A DNA stretch of 64,000 nt from JACCTU01 sp963798985 (lineage in GTDB: Bacteria > Actinomycetota > Thermoleophilia > Gaiellales > Gaiellaceae), in the NCBI GenBank assembly GCA_963798985.1, contig CAWCVL010000007.1, positions 558,001-622,000 on the forward strand, read 5' to 3'. The position numbers and the translations under genes were made by a program. Below, piece by piece: positions 53,061 to 61,466 of this stretch. Each line of letters opens with the position of its first letter. Position 1 is the stretch's first letter. Below the pieces are notes generated by a model that was given only the letters and a program-made list of their open reading frames with translations, had not been told where the DNA came from and ran no database searches.

Positions 53061-53809
53061 AACCGGCCGCCGCGGTCACGTGCTCGCTGCGCGGAGACCG
53101 CGTGCGCGTCGCGCTCCAACTCGTCCGGGAGAGGGGGGAGGACCGGTGCCTCGCCGCCGGTGCGGTGCGCGATCGCCTGCGCGAGCAGCCAGTCGGCGAG
53201 CCACGGGTTGCGGGGGAGGAGCGGGCCGTGCAGATAGGTCCCGATCGCCCGGCCGACGCGGCAACCCTCTGCACCGCTCGACCCGTCGTTGCCGAACCCG
53301 GCCACGACCCGGCCGAGCGGCTCGGCGCCGTCGTCCAGGAACGTGCGGCCGGCGTGGTTCTCGAAACCCGCGATCGTCCGGCGCTCACCGGGGACGAGCT
53401 CGGCGTCGAGCAGGATGTCGCCGATCATCCGCCGCTCACCCGCGATCGTGTGGAGCGGGAACAGGCCGACGCCGGGCAGCTCCTCGCCGTTCGCGAAGCG
53501 GTAGAAGCGGCCGAGCAGCTGGTAGCCGCCGCAGACCGCGAGCACGGCGGCGCCACCTTCCACCGCGGCGAGCAACCGGTCGCGCTTGCCCTCGAGGTCG
53601 TGCGCGACGAGCGCCTGCTCGCGGTCCTGGCCGCCGCCGATGTAGAGGAGGTCGTGCGCGCCGGGCTCCAGGGCGTCGTCCGCCGAGACGGCCCGCACCT
53701 CGAGCTCGTGCCCGCGCCACGCGGCGCGACGCTCGAGCACCGCGATGTTCCCGCGGTCGGCGTAGATGTTCAGGTACTCGGGATAGAGGTGCCCGACGAC
53801 GATCTTCAT
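53057..53809 (-). CDS. gatD: Lipid II isoglutaminyl synthase, glutaminase subunit GatD
   Basis: A CobB/CobQ-like class I glutamine amidotransferase, about 250 residues, that supplies ammonia to MurT for amidating D-Glu in lipid II. N-terminus IVVGHLYPEYLNIYADRGNI, substrate loop YIGGGQDREQALVAHDL, nucleophile Cys in AVLAVCGGYQLLGRFY, and catalytic His in GRAIGTYLHGPLLPRNPWLA. Start ATG at 53809 overlaps the end of murT. The pair is essential in many Gram-positive bacteria. Confidence 0.92.
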   Translation of the reverse strand: MKIVVGHLYPEYLNIYADRGNIAVLERRAAWRGHELEVRAVSADDALEPGAHDLLYIGGGQDREQALVAHDLEGKRDRLLAAVEGGAAVLAVCGGYQLLGRFYRFANGEELPGVGLFPLHTIAGERRMIGDILLDAELVPGERRTIAGFENHAGRTFLDDGAEPLGRVVAGFGNDGSSGAEGCRVGRAIGTYLHGPLLPRNPWLADWLLAQAIAHRTGGEAPVLPPLPDELERDAHAVSAQRARDRGGRF

Positions 53810-55190
53810 GCCGCGCGCACCCAGTACTGCGGCACGTGCCCGCGCTTGGAGACGATCCGGCGGAGCGCGAGCATCGCGGTGTACGTCGGCAGCACGACGA
53901 GCTCCCCGCCCTCCGGCGTCAGCTCGAGCCCGCGGTCGAGGCCGTGCTCGAGCGAAGGGACGACCTCGATCGCCTCGGGGTCGAACCCCGCGTACTTGAA
54001 GCGGAGCGCCAGCTCCGCCGCGCGGTCGCCGGTGACGATGACGCGCTCGAGCCCGTCGAGGAGCGGCTCGAAGTCGACGTCCCAGATCCAGGACACGTCC
54101 TTCCCGTCGGCGATCGCGTCGTTCAGCGCGACGACCGCCAGCGTGGGAGGCGCGCCTGCGACGAGCGTCCGCACCGCCTCGTTCGCGCCGGCGGGGTTCT
54201 TGATCAGGAGCATCAGCAGGCGACGGCCGTCCATCTCGATCCGCTCGAAGCGCCCGAACGCCGCGTCGAAGCGCTCGAGGCCCGACGACGATCTCGTCGA
54301 GCGATGCGCCGAGCGCGCGGGCGAGCGCGGCCGCGGCGAGCGCGTTGTAGACGTTGTAGAGGCCCGGCAGGCGCAGCGTCACGCGGCGCGTCCTCGCCCG
54401 GCGCCCGAAGATCGAACGACGCCCCGTCCAGCCCGTCGAGCTCGATCGCCTCGGCCGAGAGCGTGAGCGCCGGCCGCCGGTGACCGCAGCGTCGTGCACT
54501 CGTAGTCGCCGAGGTGGCCGACGTACGCCGCGTGGAAGACGTACGGCGCCCCGCAGCGGACGCAATGCGTCGAGTCGGCCGCGTGCTGCGGCCCGCCGCG
54601 GCGCGCGTGGCGCGGGTCGTCGATCCCGAAGACGACCGCGTCGGGCCGCTCGGCGACGAGGTCGCCGAGCTGCGGATCGTCGCCGTTCACGACCAGCGTC
54701 GCGTCGGCGGGAAGCTCCCGGACGAGCGTCCGCCAGCGCTCGGCGATCAGCTCGAGCTCGCCGTAGCGGTCGAGCTGGTCGCGGAAGAGGTTGCCGAGGC
54801 AGAGCACGCGCGGCCGCACGAGCGAGGCCACCTGCGGCAGCGCAGCCTCGTCCACCTCGAACAGGCCAAGCTCGGCGCCGTCGGCGGCGAGGAGGGTGGA
54901 GGCGACGCCGGAGACGAGGTTCGCCCCGGAGCGGTTGTGCGCGAGGCGCACCCGACCGACCGAGGATCTCTGCCGTCATCGCGGCGGTCGTCGTCTTCCC
55001 GTTCGTGGCCGAGAGCGCCGCCGAGCCCTGGGGGAGCCGCGCCGCGAGCCGCGAGACCGCCGACGGGATCGAGCTTCCAGAGCAGCTTGCCGGGCAAGGT
55101 CGTCCCGCCGCCCGTTCCGGCGAGCCGGGAGAGCGCGCCCGCGGCGCGCGTCGCCGCCGAGAGCGCCGGGAGTGGGAGCTGGACGCGCAT
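53806..55190 (-). CDS. murT: Lipid II isoglutaminyl synthase MurT, five frameshifts
   Basis: About 460 residues if corrected. Single extra bases near 55065, 54952, 54489, 54387 and 54281 split it, yet every MurT block is found in order: SALSATNGKTTTAAMTAEIL (P-loop; shown from SAALSATNGKTT), VRLAHNRSGANLVSGVASTL, FEVDEAALPQVASLVRPR, LCLGNLFRDQLDRYGELE, the zinc Cys pairs CVRC and (corrected) CTTC, GLYNVYNALAAAALARALGA, and NPAGANEAVRTL. The C-terminal DUF1727 domain ends in GHVPQYWVRAA. Complete conservation argues for sequence error, not decay. Operon with gatD. Confidence 0.82.
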
Positions 55191-55240
55191 CGTGGCTTCG
55201 AGGGTAACCGCTCCCTCGATCAAGGGATCCGCGCGGGCGC

Positions 55241-55315
55241 TCCCCCGCACGGGGGAGGTTCCGTCACCTGTCCCGGCATACGTTGCGGCGCGGAGAGACG
55301 GCGTGGGGCCGTCTC
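55241..55315 (+). promoter_or_regulatory. Upstream region of the subtilase gene
   Basis: An 8-bp inverted repeat CTCCCCCG-CA-CGGGGGAG (55240-55257) runs into a promoter-like element, CGGGGGAGGTTCC (55250-55262), then after 16 bp GGCATACGTT (55275-55284). A close copy lies before the GGDEF/HD-GYP gene (57083-57118). The 5' leader then forms GAGACGGC-GTGGG-GCCGTCTC (55295-55315). Confidence 0.45.
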
Positions 55316-55352
55316 GAAATGCGGCAACGAACGAAAGGAACGCGGTACTCAC

Positions 55353-56990
55353 ATGCGGCACCAACGACCTTCGAACGCAGGCGAGGCTCGCTCGAGTGCG
55401 CTGTGGGGCAAGGGCTCTGGCGGCCAGTCCCGTGGTAGCGCGCTCTGGGGAAGAGGTGGACGCAGCAGCATCGCGCTCCTCGCGCTCGTCATCAGTGTGA
55501 TCGTCCCGGCGGCAGGCATCGCCGGCGAGACGCTGCACGCTTCGGTTCCCGCCGAGCTGCTCGCAGCGGCGCAGGCGAATCCCAGCGCGACCTTCGACGT
55601 CATCGTCCAGGGTCGTCGCGACGAGAACAGCGACCGCACGATCGATGAGCTCAAGGACAGCGGCGGTCAGCTGAAGAAAGCGTTCCGCTCCATCAACGGT
55701 GCGGCGGCCACGGTCACGGGCAAGCAGCTGCTCAAGCTCGCGGACGACTCGCACGTCACCGTGATCACCCGCGACGACAGCGTCAAGCTGTCGGCCGTCG
55801 ACTGGCGCGACGTCACGAACGTCAACCAGCTGTGGGGCGATTGGAGCTCTCCGGCGCCTCAGGCTCCGGCGATCGCGATCGTCGACTCGGGCATCGACGC
55901 CTCGAAGGCCTCCGACTTCGGCGGACGCGTCGTCGCCCGGGCGAACTTCAGCTCGATCGAGCCGAACTCGACCGGCGATCCTTCGGGTCACGGCACGATG
56001 GTGGCCGGCATCGCGGCAGGCGGCTCGAGCAGCTACCCCGGCGTCGCGAAGAACGCGCCGCTCGTCGACGTCCGCGTGGCGTCGAGACTCGGCGAGGCCA
56101 AGACGAGCGACATCGTCTCGGCGGTCGACTGGATGATCGCGAACAAGTCGCGGTACAACATCCGCGTCGCGAACTTCTCGCTGGCCGGCACGAGCGAGGC
56201 GAGCTTCCGGTTCGACCCGCTCAACAAGGCGGTCGAGGAGCTCTGGATGAGCGGCGTCGTCGTCGTCGCCTCGGTGGGCAACAATGGCTCGGCGACGGGT
56301 CCCGTGAAGATCGCGGCGCCCGGCAACGACCCGTTCATCATCACTGTCGGTGCACTCGACACCGAAGGCACGATCGGCCGGAGTGACGACGAGCGTGCCT
56401 CGTGGTCAGCGTACGGGCCCACGGCGGACGGCTTCATGAAGCCGGACCTCTCGGCTCCGGGGCGCTACATCACGGCGCCGGTGCCGTCGAGCTCGTACCT
56501 CGTCGGCGAGAAGTCCACCCGCGTCGTCGCCCCCGGGTACATGTGGATGAGCGGCACGTCGTTCTCGGCGCCGATGGTCGCCGGTGCGGCGGCGCAGCTG
56601 CTGGCCCGCAAGCCGTACCTGACGCCGAACCAGGTGAAGGGGGCGCTGATGGCCTCGGCCCGGTACCTCCCGTCCGCGGATCCGGGTGCCGGTGTCGGCG
56701 AGCTCGACGCGGCCGCCGCTGCGGCGATCGTGAGCCCGCCGAACCCGAACGAGAACCTCTACGCGTTCGTCTCGAACGGCGACTTCAACGCCGACGCGTG
56801 GGCGAGCTACGTCTCGGTCAACGCGAACTGGACGCAGTCGAACTGGGTTTCCTCGAACTGGGTCTCGGCGAACTGGGTCTCGTCCAACTGGGTGGCCTCC
56901 AACTGGGTCGCATCCAACTGGGTGTCGTCCAACTGGGTGTCGTCCAACTGGGTGGCCTCCAACTGGGTCGCATCCAACTGGGTCGAGTAA
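55353..56990 (+). CDS. Secreted subtilisin-like protease with SALWG and NWV repeats
   Basis: An S8 peptidase of about 545 residues. The N-terminus has two SALWG motifs (SSALWGKGSGG, GSALWGRGGR), then a hydrophobic export segment (about 40-57, IALLALVISVIVPAAGIAGE), an I9-like prodomain (about 60-150) and the catalytic domain: Asp in AIVDSGIDASKASDFGG, His in DPSGHGTMVAGIAAGG, Asn in SVGNNGSATGPVKIAAPGN, Ser in MSGTSFSAPMVAGAAAQLLA. The last 55 residues before the final Glu are 11 tandem pentapeptides (consensus [SA]SNWV). The repeat function is unknown; sorting, carbohydrate binding or surface attachment are possibilities. Confidence 0.88.
   Translation: MRHQRPSNAGEARSSALWGKGSGGQSRGSALWGRGGRSSIALLALVISVIVPAAGIAGETLHASVPAELLAAAQANPSATFDVIVQGRRDENSDRTIDELKDSGGQLKKAFRSINGAAATVTGKQLLKLADDSHVTVITRDDSVKLSAVDWRDVTNVNQLWGDWSSPAPQAPAIAIVDSGIDASKASDFGGRVVARANFSSIEPNSTGDPSGHGTMVAGIAAGGSSSYPGVAKNAPLVDVRVASRLGEAKTSDIVSAVDWMIANKSRYNIRVANFSLAGTSEASFRFDPLNKAVEELWMSGVVVVASVGNNGSATGPVKIAAPGNDPFIITVGALDTEGTIGRSDDERASWSAYGPTADGFMKPDLSAPGRYITAPVPSSSYLVGEKSTRVVAPGYMWMSGTSFSAPMVAGAAAQLLARKPYLTPNQVKGALMASARYLPSADPGAGVGELDAAAAAAIVSPPNPNENLYAFVSNGDFNADAWASYVSVNANWTQSNWVSSNWVSANWVSSNWVASNWVASNWVSSNWVSSNWVASNWVASNWVE
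56820..56984 (+). repeat. 15-bp tandem repeat encoding NWV pentapeptides
   Basis: Eleven 15-bp units end the subtilase gene in frame. A higher-order 60-bp duplication is visible: 56880-56923 and 56940-56983 are identical over 44 nt. That implies recent expansion by slippage or recombination. Confidence 0.85.
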
Positions 56991-57009
56991 CACCCGGAAG
57001 TACCTCCAA

Positions 57010-57045
57010 GACGGACGGCGGCCCCTGGGCCGCCGTCCGTCTTTT
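57010..57045 (+). terminator. Strong rho-independent terminator after the subtilase
   Basis: A perfect 14-bp stem (57010-57023 with 57028-57041), loop CCTG, followed by TTTT, 19 nt after the stop codon. The best classic terminator in the window. Confidence 0.9.
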
Positions 57046-57193
57046 CTCCCCCGAATGGGGGAACCCGTTCGGGTCACTCCGGCGGGGGATGTTCCCCTCT
57101 GCTTCACCGGCTTAGGTTCCACGTGCGGCTGCGCACTTGCGACGGTCAAGCCAACGGCGCGTTTAGCCGACAAAGACGAGCGTAGGAGCATCT
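57046..57193 (+). promoter_or_regulatory. Upstream region of the GGDEF/HD-GYP gene
   Basis: CTCCCCCG-AAT-GGGGGA (57046-57062) is followed by CGGGGGATGTTCC (57083-57095), then after 13 nt GGCTTAGGTT (57109-57118). This mirrors the subtilase promoter element. About 75 nt of leader follow, with a small hairpin around CGGC-GCGTTTA-GCCG. I looked for a c-di-GMP riboswitch pattern and found none. TAGGAG before the GTG is the ribosome site. Confidence 0.45.
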
Positions 57194-59923
57194 GTGGCGG
57201 CGACTGAAAACCAGCTCTCGAAGAGCGCGAAGATCTTCCTCGGCGGCCTGTTCACGCTGGCTGCGATCGCGATCGTGCCGAGCCTCGCGCATCTCTCGAT
57301 GGACACGGAGGGCTGGCTGATCTTCGCCATCTTCGGGTCGGCGGCCGCAGCCGCCCAGCTGTTCCCGGTCCACACGCTCAGGAACAACGCCTTCACACCC
57401 GCGATCGTCTTCATGCTCCCGGCGGTCTTCCTGCTCCCGCCCGAGCTGATCGCGCTGATGCCGATCGTCATGCACCTGCCCGAGTGGCTGCGCGTTCGCT
57501 ACCCGTGGTTCATGCAGACGTTCAACATCGCGAACCACACGGTCAACCTCTTCGCGGCCTGGGCGGTCGCCAACATCATCCTCGACGTCGCGCCGGGCCC
57601 CGAATCGCGGGTCTGGGCGATGGCAGGCATCGCGGCGACCCTGGTCTACGTGGTGCTCAACCATACGATCGTTGCGGTCATGCTGCGCCTCGCCCGCGGG
57701 ATGCGGCTGCGGGAGACGGGCCTCTTGTCGTTCCAGAGCCTCTCCAACGAGATGGTCGTCGGCCTGCTCGGGTTCGCACTCGTCAGCTTCTGGCACACGA
57801 ACCCGTGGTTGATCCCGATCGGGATCGCCCCGATGCTGCTGATCCATCGCTCGCTCGCGGTGCCGGCGCTCGAGGAAGAGGCGCGCGTCGACCCGAAGAC
57901 GGGGCTCTTCAACGCCCGCCACTTCGCCTCCGCGCTCGCCGAGGAGCTCGGTCGCGCGGTGCGCTTCGAGCGCCCGATGTCGCTGATCATGGCCGACCTC
58001 GACCTGCTCCGCGACATCAACAACACGTACGGGCATCTCGCCGGCGACGCGGTGCTGCGTGGGATCGCGCAGATCTTCCGCGCGCAGCTTCGCCACTACG
58101 ACGTGCCCGCCCGGTTCGGCGGCGAGGAGTTCTCGATCCTCCTGCCGGAGACTCCGCCCGACCAGGCGCTCGAGATCGCCGAGCGGATCCGGCGCGCGGT
58201 CGCGGAGGCGTCGTTCGAGGTCGAGACCTCGAGCGAGCCGATTCGCGCGACCGTCTCGATCGGCGTCGCCGGCTTCCCGAAGGACGCGACCGACGCAAAC
58301 GAGCTGATCCACCAGGCGGACCTCGCCGTCTACCGCGCGAAGCTCCAGGGCCGAAACCGCGTCCAGGGCGTCAGCGACGACTCGCTGCTCGTGAGCACCG
58401 ATCGCTCCCAGCGGCTCGTCGTCGTCCCCGAGGACGGGGAGCACGTCGTCGCGCTGCCGCGCGCCGCCGAGGCGATCCCGCCGGAGGACCGCCGGACGCA
58501 GTCGTCCCCGCGCCCGCTCGCGGTCCAGGGCCCTCGGTTCCTCGCGCTCTCACGCCGCCTCGGCATGCTCGTCGGCGCGGTGAGCCTCGCCGGGATCGTC
58601 GCAGGCGTCGACGGCCTCCTGCTCGGCAGCTCGTCCGACATCGCCGGCTTGCTGGCGATCGTCGCACTCGTCGGGATCGGCCAGGCTGTCGCCCTCACCG
58701 TCAGCGACGAGATCGGCGGCAGCTCGATTTCGCTCAGCGCTGTCGGCGCGATCGCCGGCGCCGCGCTGTTCGGGCCGCGAGCCGCGCTCGCGATCGCGAT
58801 CACGATTGCCGTCGTCGACTGGAGCGCGCAGCGGATCTGGACGCATCAGGTGCTCTTCAACATCGGCGCGCTGACCCTCGCCTCGCTTTCGGCCGCCGGC
58901 GTCTTCGCGTTGGCCGGCCAGTTCGACTTCACGGGCACGCCCGGCCAGATCGCGATGATCGCCGCCGGCATCGCCGCGGGGCTCGTCTACTTCGGCGTCA
59001 ACATGAGCCTCGTCAGCATCGCGCTCGCGATGGAGGGTCACGAGCGCTGGCTCGCCGTCTTCAGGGAGCGGTTCGCGTGGCTGTGGCTGCACTACCTCGT
59101 CTACGGGTTCGTCGCAGGCGTCATGGCCGTCGCCTACAGCGCTGCCGCGCTCTGGGGGCTCGCGGTGTTCGTGGTGCCGCTCCTCCTCATGCGCAAGACC
59201 CAGGAGGCCTACCTCACCCACCAGCAGCGCTCGGCAAAGAAGCTCCGCGAGGCCGCCGAGACGATCCAGTCGCAGAACGTCTCCCTCGAGCAGGCGAACC
59301 GTCTGCTCAAGGAGCGCTCGACCGCGGCGATGGAGTCGCTCTCAGCGACGGTCGACGCGCGCGACTCCTACACGGCCGGACATTCGCGCCGCGTGCAGCA
59401 GCTCGCGCTCGCGATCGGCCGCGAGCTCGGCCTCTCCCAGGCGGAGCTCGATCTCCTCGGCCACGCCGCGCTCTTCCACGACATCGGCAAGCTCGCGATC
59501 CCCGACGCGATCCTCCTGAAGCCCGCCTCGCTCACGACCGAGGAGTGGGCGCTGATGCAGCGCCACGCAGAGGAGGGCGCGAGGATCATCGACCGGCTCG
59601 GCTTTCTCGGCGACGCCGTGCCGGCGATCCGGCATCACCACGAGCGCTTCGACGGCACGGGGTACCCCGATCGGCTGACCGGGGAGGAGATCCCCCTCGG
59701 TGCCCGGATCATCCACGTCGCCGACGCGCTGGACTCGATGCTCACGACCCGCATCTACCGGGCCGCCAGGCCGCCCGTGGAGGCCCTCTCCGAGCTCAAG
59801 CGGGCCTCCGGCAGCCAGTTCTGCCCCCGGTGCGTCTCCGCACTCCAGCGGATCCTCCCGATCGAGAGCCTCGAAGAGCAGCACCCGGTCGAGCCGACCC
59901 AGCTGCTCGCCGCCGTTTCGTAG
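57194..59923 (+). CDS. Membrane GGDEF and HD-GYP dual c-di-GMP protein
   Basis: A 909-residue protein with two membrane blocks and two opposing enzymes. Residues 1-215 hold about six helices (MASE-like). GGDEF covers about 230-390, with an intact RFGGEEFSILLPE active site. Residues 445-660 hold a second set of helices. A coiled coil follows (about 675-715). HD-GYP covers about 715-885, with HDIGKLAIPDAILLKPASLT and HHHERFDGTGYPDRLTGEEI. It could both make and degrade c-di-GMP. An RxxD inhibitory site is not obvious before GGEEF. GTG start. Confidence 0.9.
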   Translation: MAATENQLSKSAKIFLGGLFTLAAIAIVPSLAHLSMDTEGWLIFAIFGSAAAAAQLFPVHTLRNNAFTPAIVFMLPAVFLLPPELIALMPIVMHLPEWLRVRYPWFMQTFNIANHTVNLFAAWAVANIILDVAPGPESRVWAMAGIAATLVYVVLNHTIVAVMLRLARGMRLRETGLLSFQSLSNEMVVGLLGFALVSFWHTNPWLIPIGIAPMLLIHRSLAVPALEEEARVDPKTGLFNARHFASALAEELGRAVRFERPMSLIMADLDLLRDINNTYGHLAGDAVLRGIAQIFRAQLRHYDVPARFGGEEFSILLPETPPDQALEIAERIRRAVAEASFEVETSSEPIRATVSIGVAGFPKDATDANELIHQADLAVYRAKLQGRNRVQGVSDDSLLVSTDRSQRLVVVPEDGEHVVALPRAAEAIPPEDRRTQSSPRPLAVQGPRFLALSRRLGMLVGAVSLAGIVAGVDGLLLGSSSDIAGLLAIVALVGIGQAVALTVSDEIGGSSISLSAVGAIAGAALFGPRAALAIAITIAVVDWSAQRIWTHQVLFNIGALTLASLSAAGVFALAGQFDFTGTPGQIAMIAAGIAAGLVYFGVNMSLVSIALAMEGHERWLAVFRERFAWLWLHYLVYGFVAGVMAVAYSAAALWGLAVFVVPLLLMRKTQEAYLTHQQRSAKKLREAAETIQSQNVSLEQANRLLKERSTAAMESLSATVDARDSYTAGHSRRVQQLALAIGRELGLSQAELDLLGHAALFHDIGKLAIPDAILLKPASLTTEEWALMQRHAEEGARIIDRLGFLGDAVPAIRHHHERFDGTGYPDRLTGEEIPLGARIIHVADALDSMLTTRIYRAARPPVEALSELKRASGSQFCPRCVSALQRILPIESLEEQHPVEPTQLLAAVS

Positions 59924-59974
59924 TAGAGACAGCCACGGCTGATCGGGCGCTCTTGCGCCTTGGTCAGTTTGCTC

Positions 59975-59980
59975 TACCAT
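59975..59980 (+). promoter_or_regulatory. -10 box for the HNH-repeat gene
   Basis: TACCAT lies 7 nt before the ATG at 59988. A possible -35 TTGCGC (59953-59958) is 16 bp upstream and falls in the small hairpin GGCGC-TCTT-GCGCC (59946-59959). Confidence 0.4.
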
Positions 59981-59987
59981 TCTTGAC

Positions 59988-60671
59988 ATGGCCCGGAAGC
60001 GGGCCTTCCGCGCCCTCGACGGCATCGACCCCGAGCGGCTGGCGGCGTTCCAGGCCGGGATCCGCAGGCGCTACGGCGACGAGGAGCTCCTCGCCGAGCT
60101 CCGCGCCTGCGCCGAGCGACTCGGGCGCTCGCCGACGATGCGGGAGTTCGCGGACGACCCGCAGACCCGGGTTCATCCGCAGACCGTGATCGAGCACTTC
60201 GGGAGCTGGAACGCGGCCAAGCGGGAGGCAGGCCTCGTACCGCGCCGCTTCGCGACGCGGGAGGAGCTCCTGCAGGTGCTGCGCGACCTCGGCGAGGAGC
60301 TCGGGCGCACCCCGACCGCGCGCGACCTCGAGGAGCGCCGCGGCCGGCTGCCGTCGAAGTCGCTCTACTGGCACACATTCGGCTCGCTCACGACGGCTCT
60401 TCGCGAGGCGGGCTACGACATCCCGGTGGGAGAGGAGCGCCTGGAGCGCGCGGTCGAGCAGGGCGTCCGGCTGGCGCGAAAGCTCAAGCGCCTACCCAAG
60501 TTCGCCGACTGGGCCGCGGCGCGCAAGGCCGACGACACGATCCTGACCGAGTGGCAGGTCTACCGGATGTTCGACTCGCGCCGGGGCGCGTGGGCGACGT
60601 TCCAGTTCCTGATCTCAGAGCGCCTGCGCGAGCAGGGCGTCCCGGTCAGCGCCGAAGGTCGGGTCGGCTAG
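59988..60671 (+). CDS. HNH-repeat (homing-endonuclease-associated) DNA-binding protein
   Basis: A 227-residue protein with at least two copies of the helical repeat found in homing-endonuclease-associated proteins: residues 33-78 (LLAELRACAERLGRSPTMRE, EHFGSWNAAKREAGL) and 92-145 (ELLQVLRDLGEELGRTPTAR, TFGSLTTALREAGYDI). A third divergent unit follows up to about 215. No HNH nuclease motif is present, so it is probably a stand-alone DNA-binding protein of unknown target. Its stop abuts that of the convergent amidotransferase with no gap. Confidence 0.7.
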   Translation: MARKRAFRALDGIDPERLAAFQAGIRRRYGDEELLAELRACAERLGRSPTMREFADDPQTRVHPQTVIEHFGSWNAAKREAGLVPRRFATREELLQVLRDLGEELGRTPTARDLEERRGRLPSKSLYWHTFGSLTTALREAGYDIPVGEERLERAVEQGVRLARKLKRLPKFADWAAARKADDTILTEWQVYRMFDSRRGAWATFQFLISERLREQGVPVSAEGRVG

Positions 60672-61466
60672 TTAGGCGGCCTGGACGAGGGCCGCGAGGC
60701 GCTTGAGGCAGTGCGCGCCCTCGTCCGGAGTTCGGATCGGCGGCAGCACGTCGTCCTCGACGAACGAGTGATCCGGGCGGAAGCGCTCGGTCCAGGCGAC
60801 GCGGCCGTCGGCGAGCGCGACCATCGTGCCCTCGGGCACTTCGCGCTTCTGGAGCCGGACACCGGCGAAGCGCTCGACGGTCTCGAGCGCGAGCAGGGTG
60901 GAGGCGAAGAAGATCTCACGGTGACCACGCCCGAGCCAAAGGGGGCGGCCCATGCCGCGCGCCAGAAAGAGCAGGCCGGGACGCCGTTCGTCGACCCAGG
61001 CGGTTGCCATCGCGCCGTAGAGCTGCTCGAGCGCTTCGGCGCGGTTCTCCGTCGCCCCGGCGAGCGCAAAGATCGCCTCGGAGTCGACGGTCATCTCGGG
61101 CTCCGCGCGGCGCCAGCCGTGCCGCTCGAACAGCTCGTCGTCGTTCACGATGATCCCGTTGTGGATCCCGACGACCGGCCCGTGGCGAACCGGGTGGTTG
61201 TTCGCGGCGATCGACGGATGACCCTTCGTGTAGTCACGCACGTGGACGAGCGCCTCGATCGCGTCGATCGGGATCGTGATCTGGTCGAGGAGCGCGCTCG
61301 CCCCGGAGCGCTGCTTGTGCACCTCGACCGGGCCGCTCGGGCCTCGGTGTGCGTACCCGACGGCGTCGGCTCCGCGCTCGGCGATTCCCGCGAGGAGCGA
61401 CTGGGCCGAGAGGGTCCGCTCGACGCTCGAAGAGCCGCTGAGGCTATAGCCGGCAATGCCGCACAT
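60672..61466 (-). CDS. Stand-alone class II glutamine amidotransferase
   Basis: A 264-residue Ntn-type amidotransferase domain similar to the N-terminal half of GlmS/PurF. The nucleophile Cys2 follows the initiator Met (MCGIAGYSLSG), with RGADAVGYAHRG, the HNGIIVNDDELF glutamine-site motif and MTVDSEAIFALAG. No isomerase or phosphoribosyl domain follows, and the gene is alone, so the ammonia acceptor is unknown. A TAGGAT box (minus strand 61481-61476) lies 9 nt before its ATG. Confidence 0.85.
   Translation of the reverse strand: MCGIAGYSLSGSSSVERTLSAQSLLAGIAERGADAVGYAHRGPSGPVEVHKQRSGASALLDQITIPIDAIEALVHVRDYTKGHPSIAANNHPVRHGPVVGIHNGIIVNDDELFERHGWRRAEPEMTVDSEAIFALAGATENRAEALEQLYGAMATAWVDERRPGLLFLARGMGRPLWLGRGHREIFFASTLLALETVERFAGVRLQKREVPEGTMVALADGRVAWTERFRPDHSFVEDDVLPPIRTPDEGAHCLKRLAALVQAA

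Noticed and set aside
56820..56984. CRISPR-like short repeats
   Set aside because: 15-bp units are contiguous, in frame and encode NWV pentapeptides; there are no spacers.
57119..57193. c-di-GMP riboswitch before the GGDEF/HD-GYP gene
   Set aside because: I could not find the conserved class I or class II core sequences; only a weak hairpin is present.
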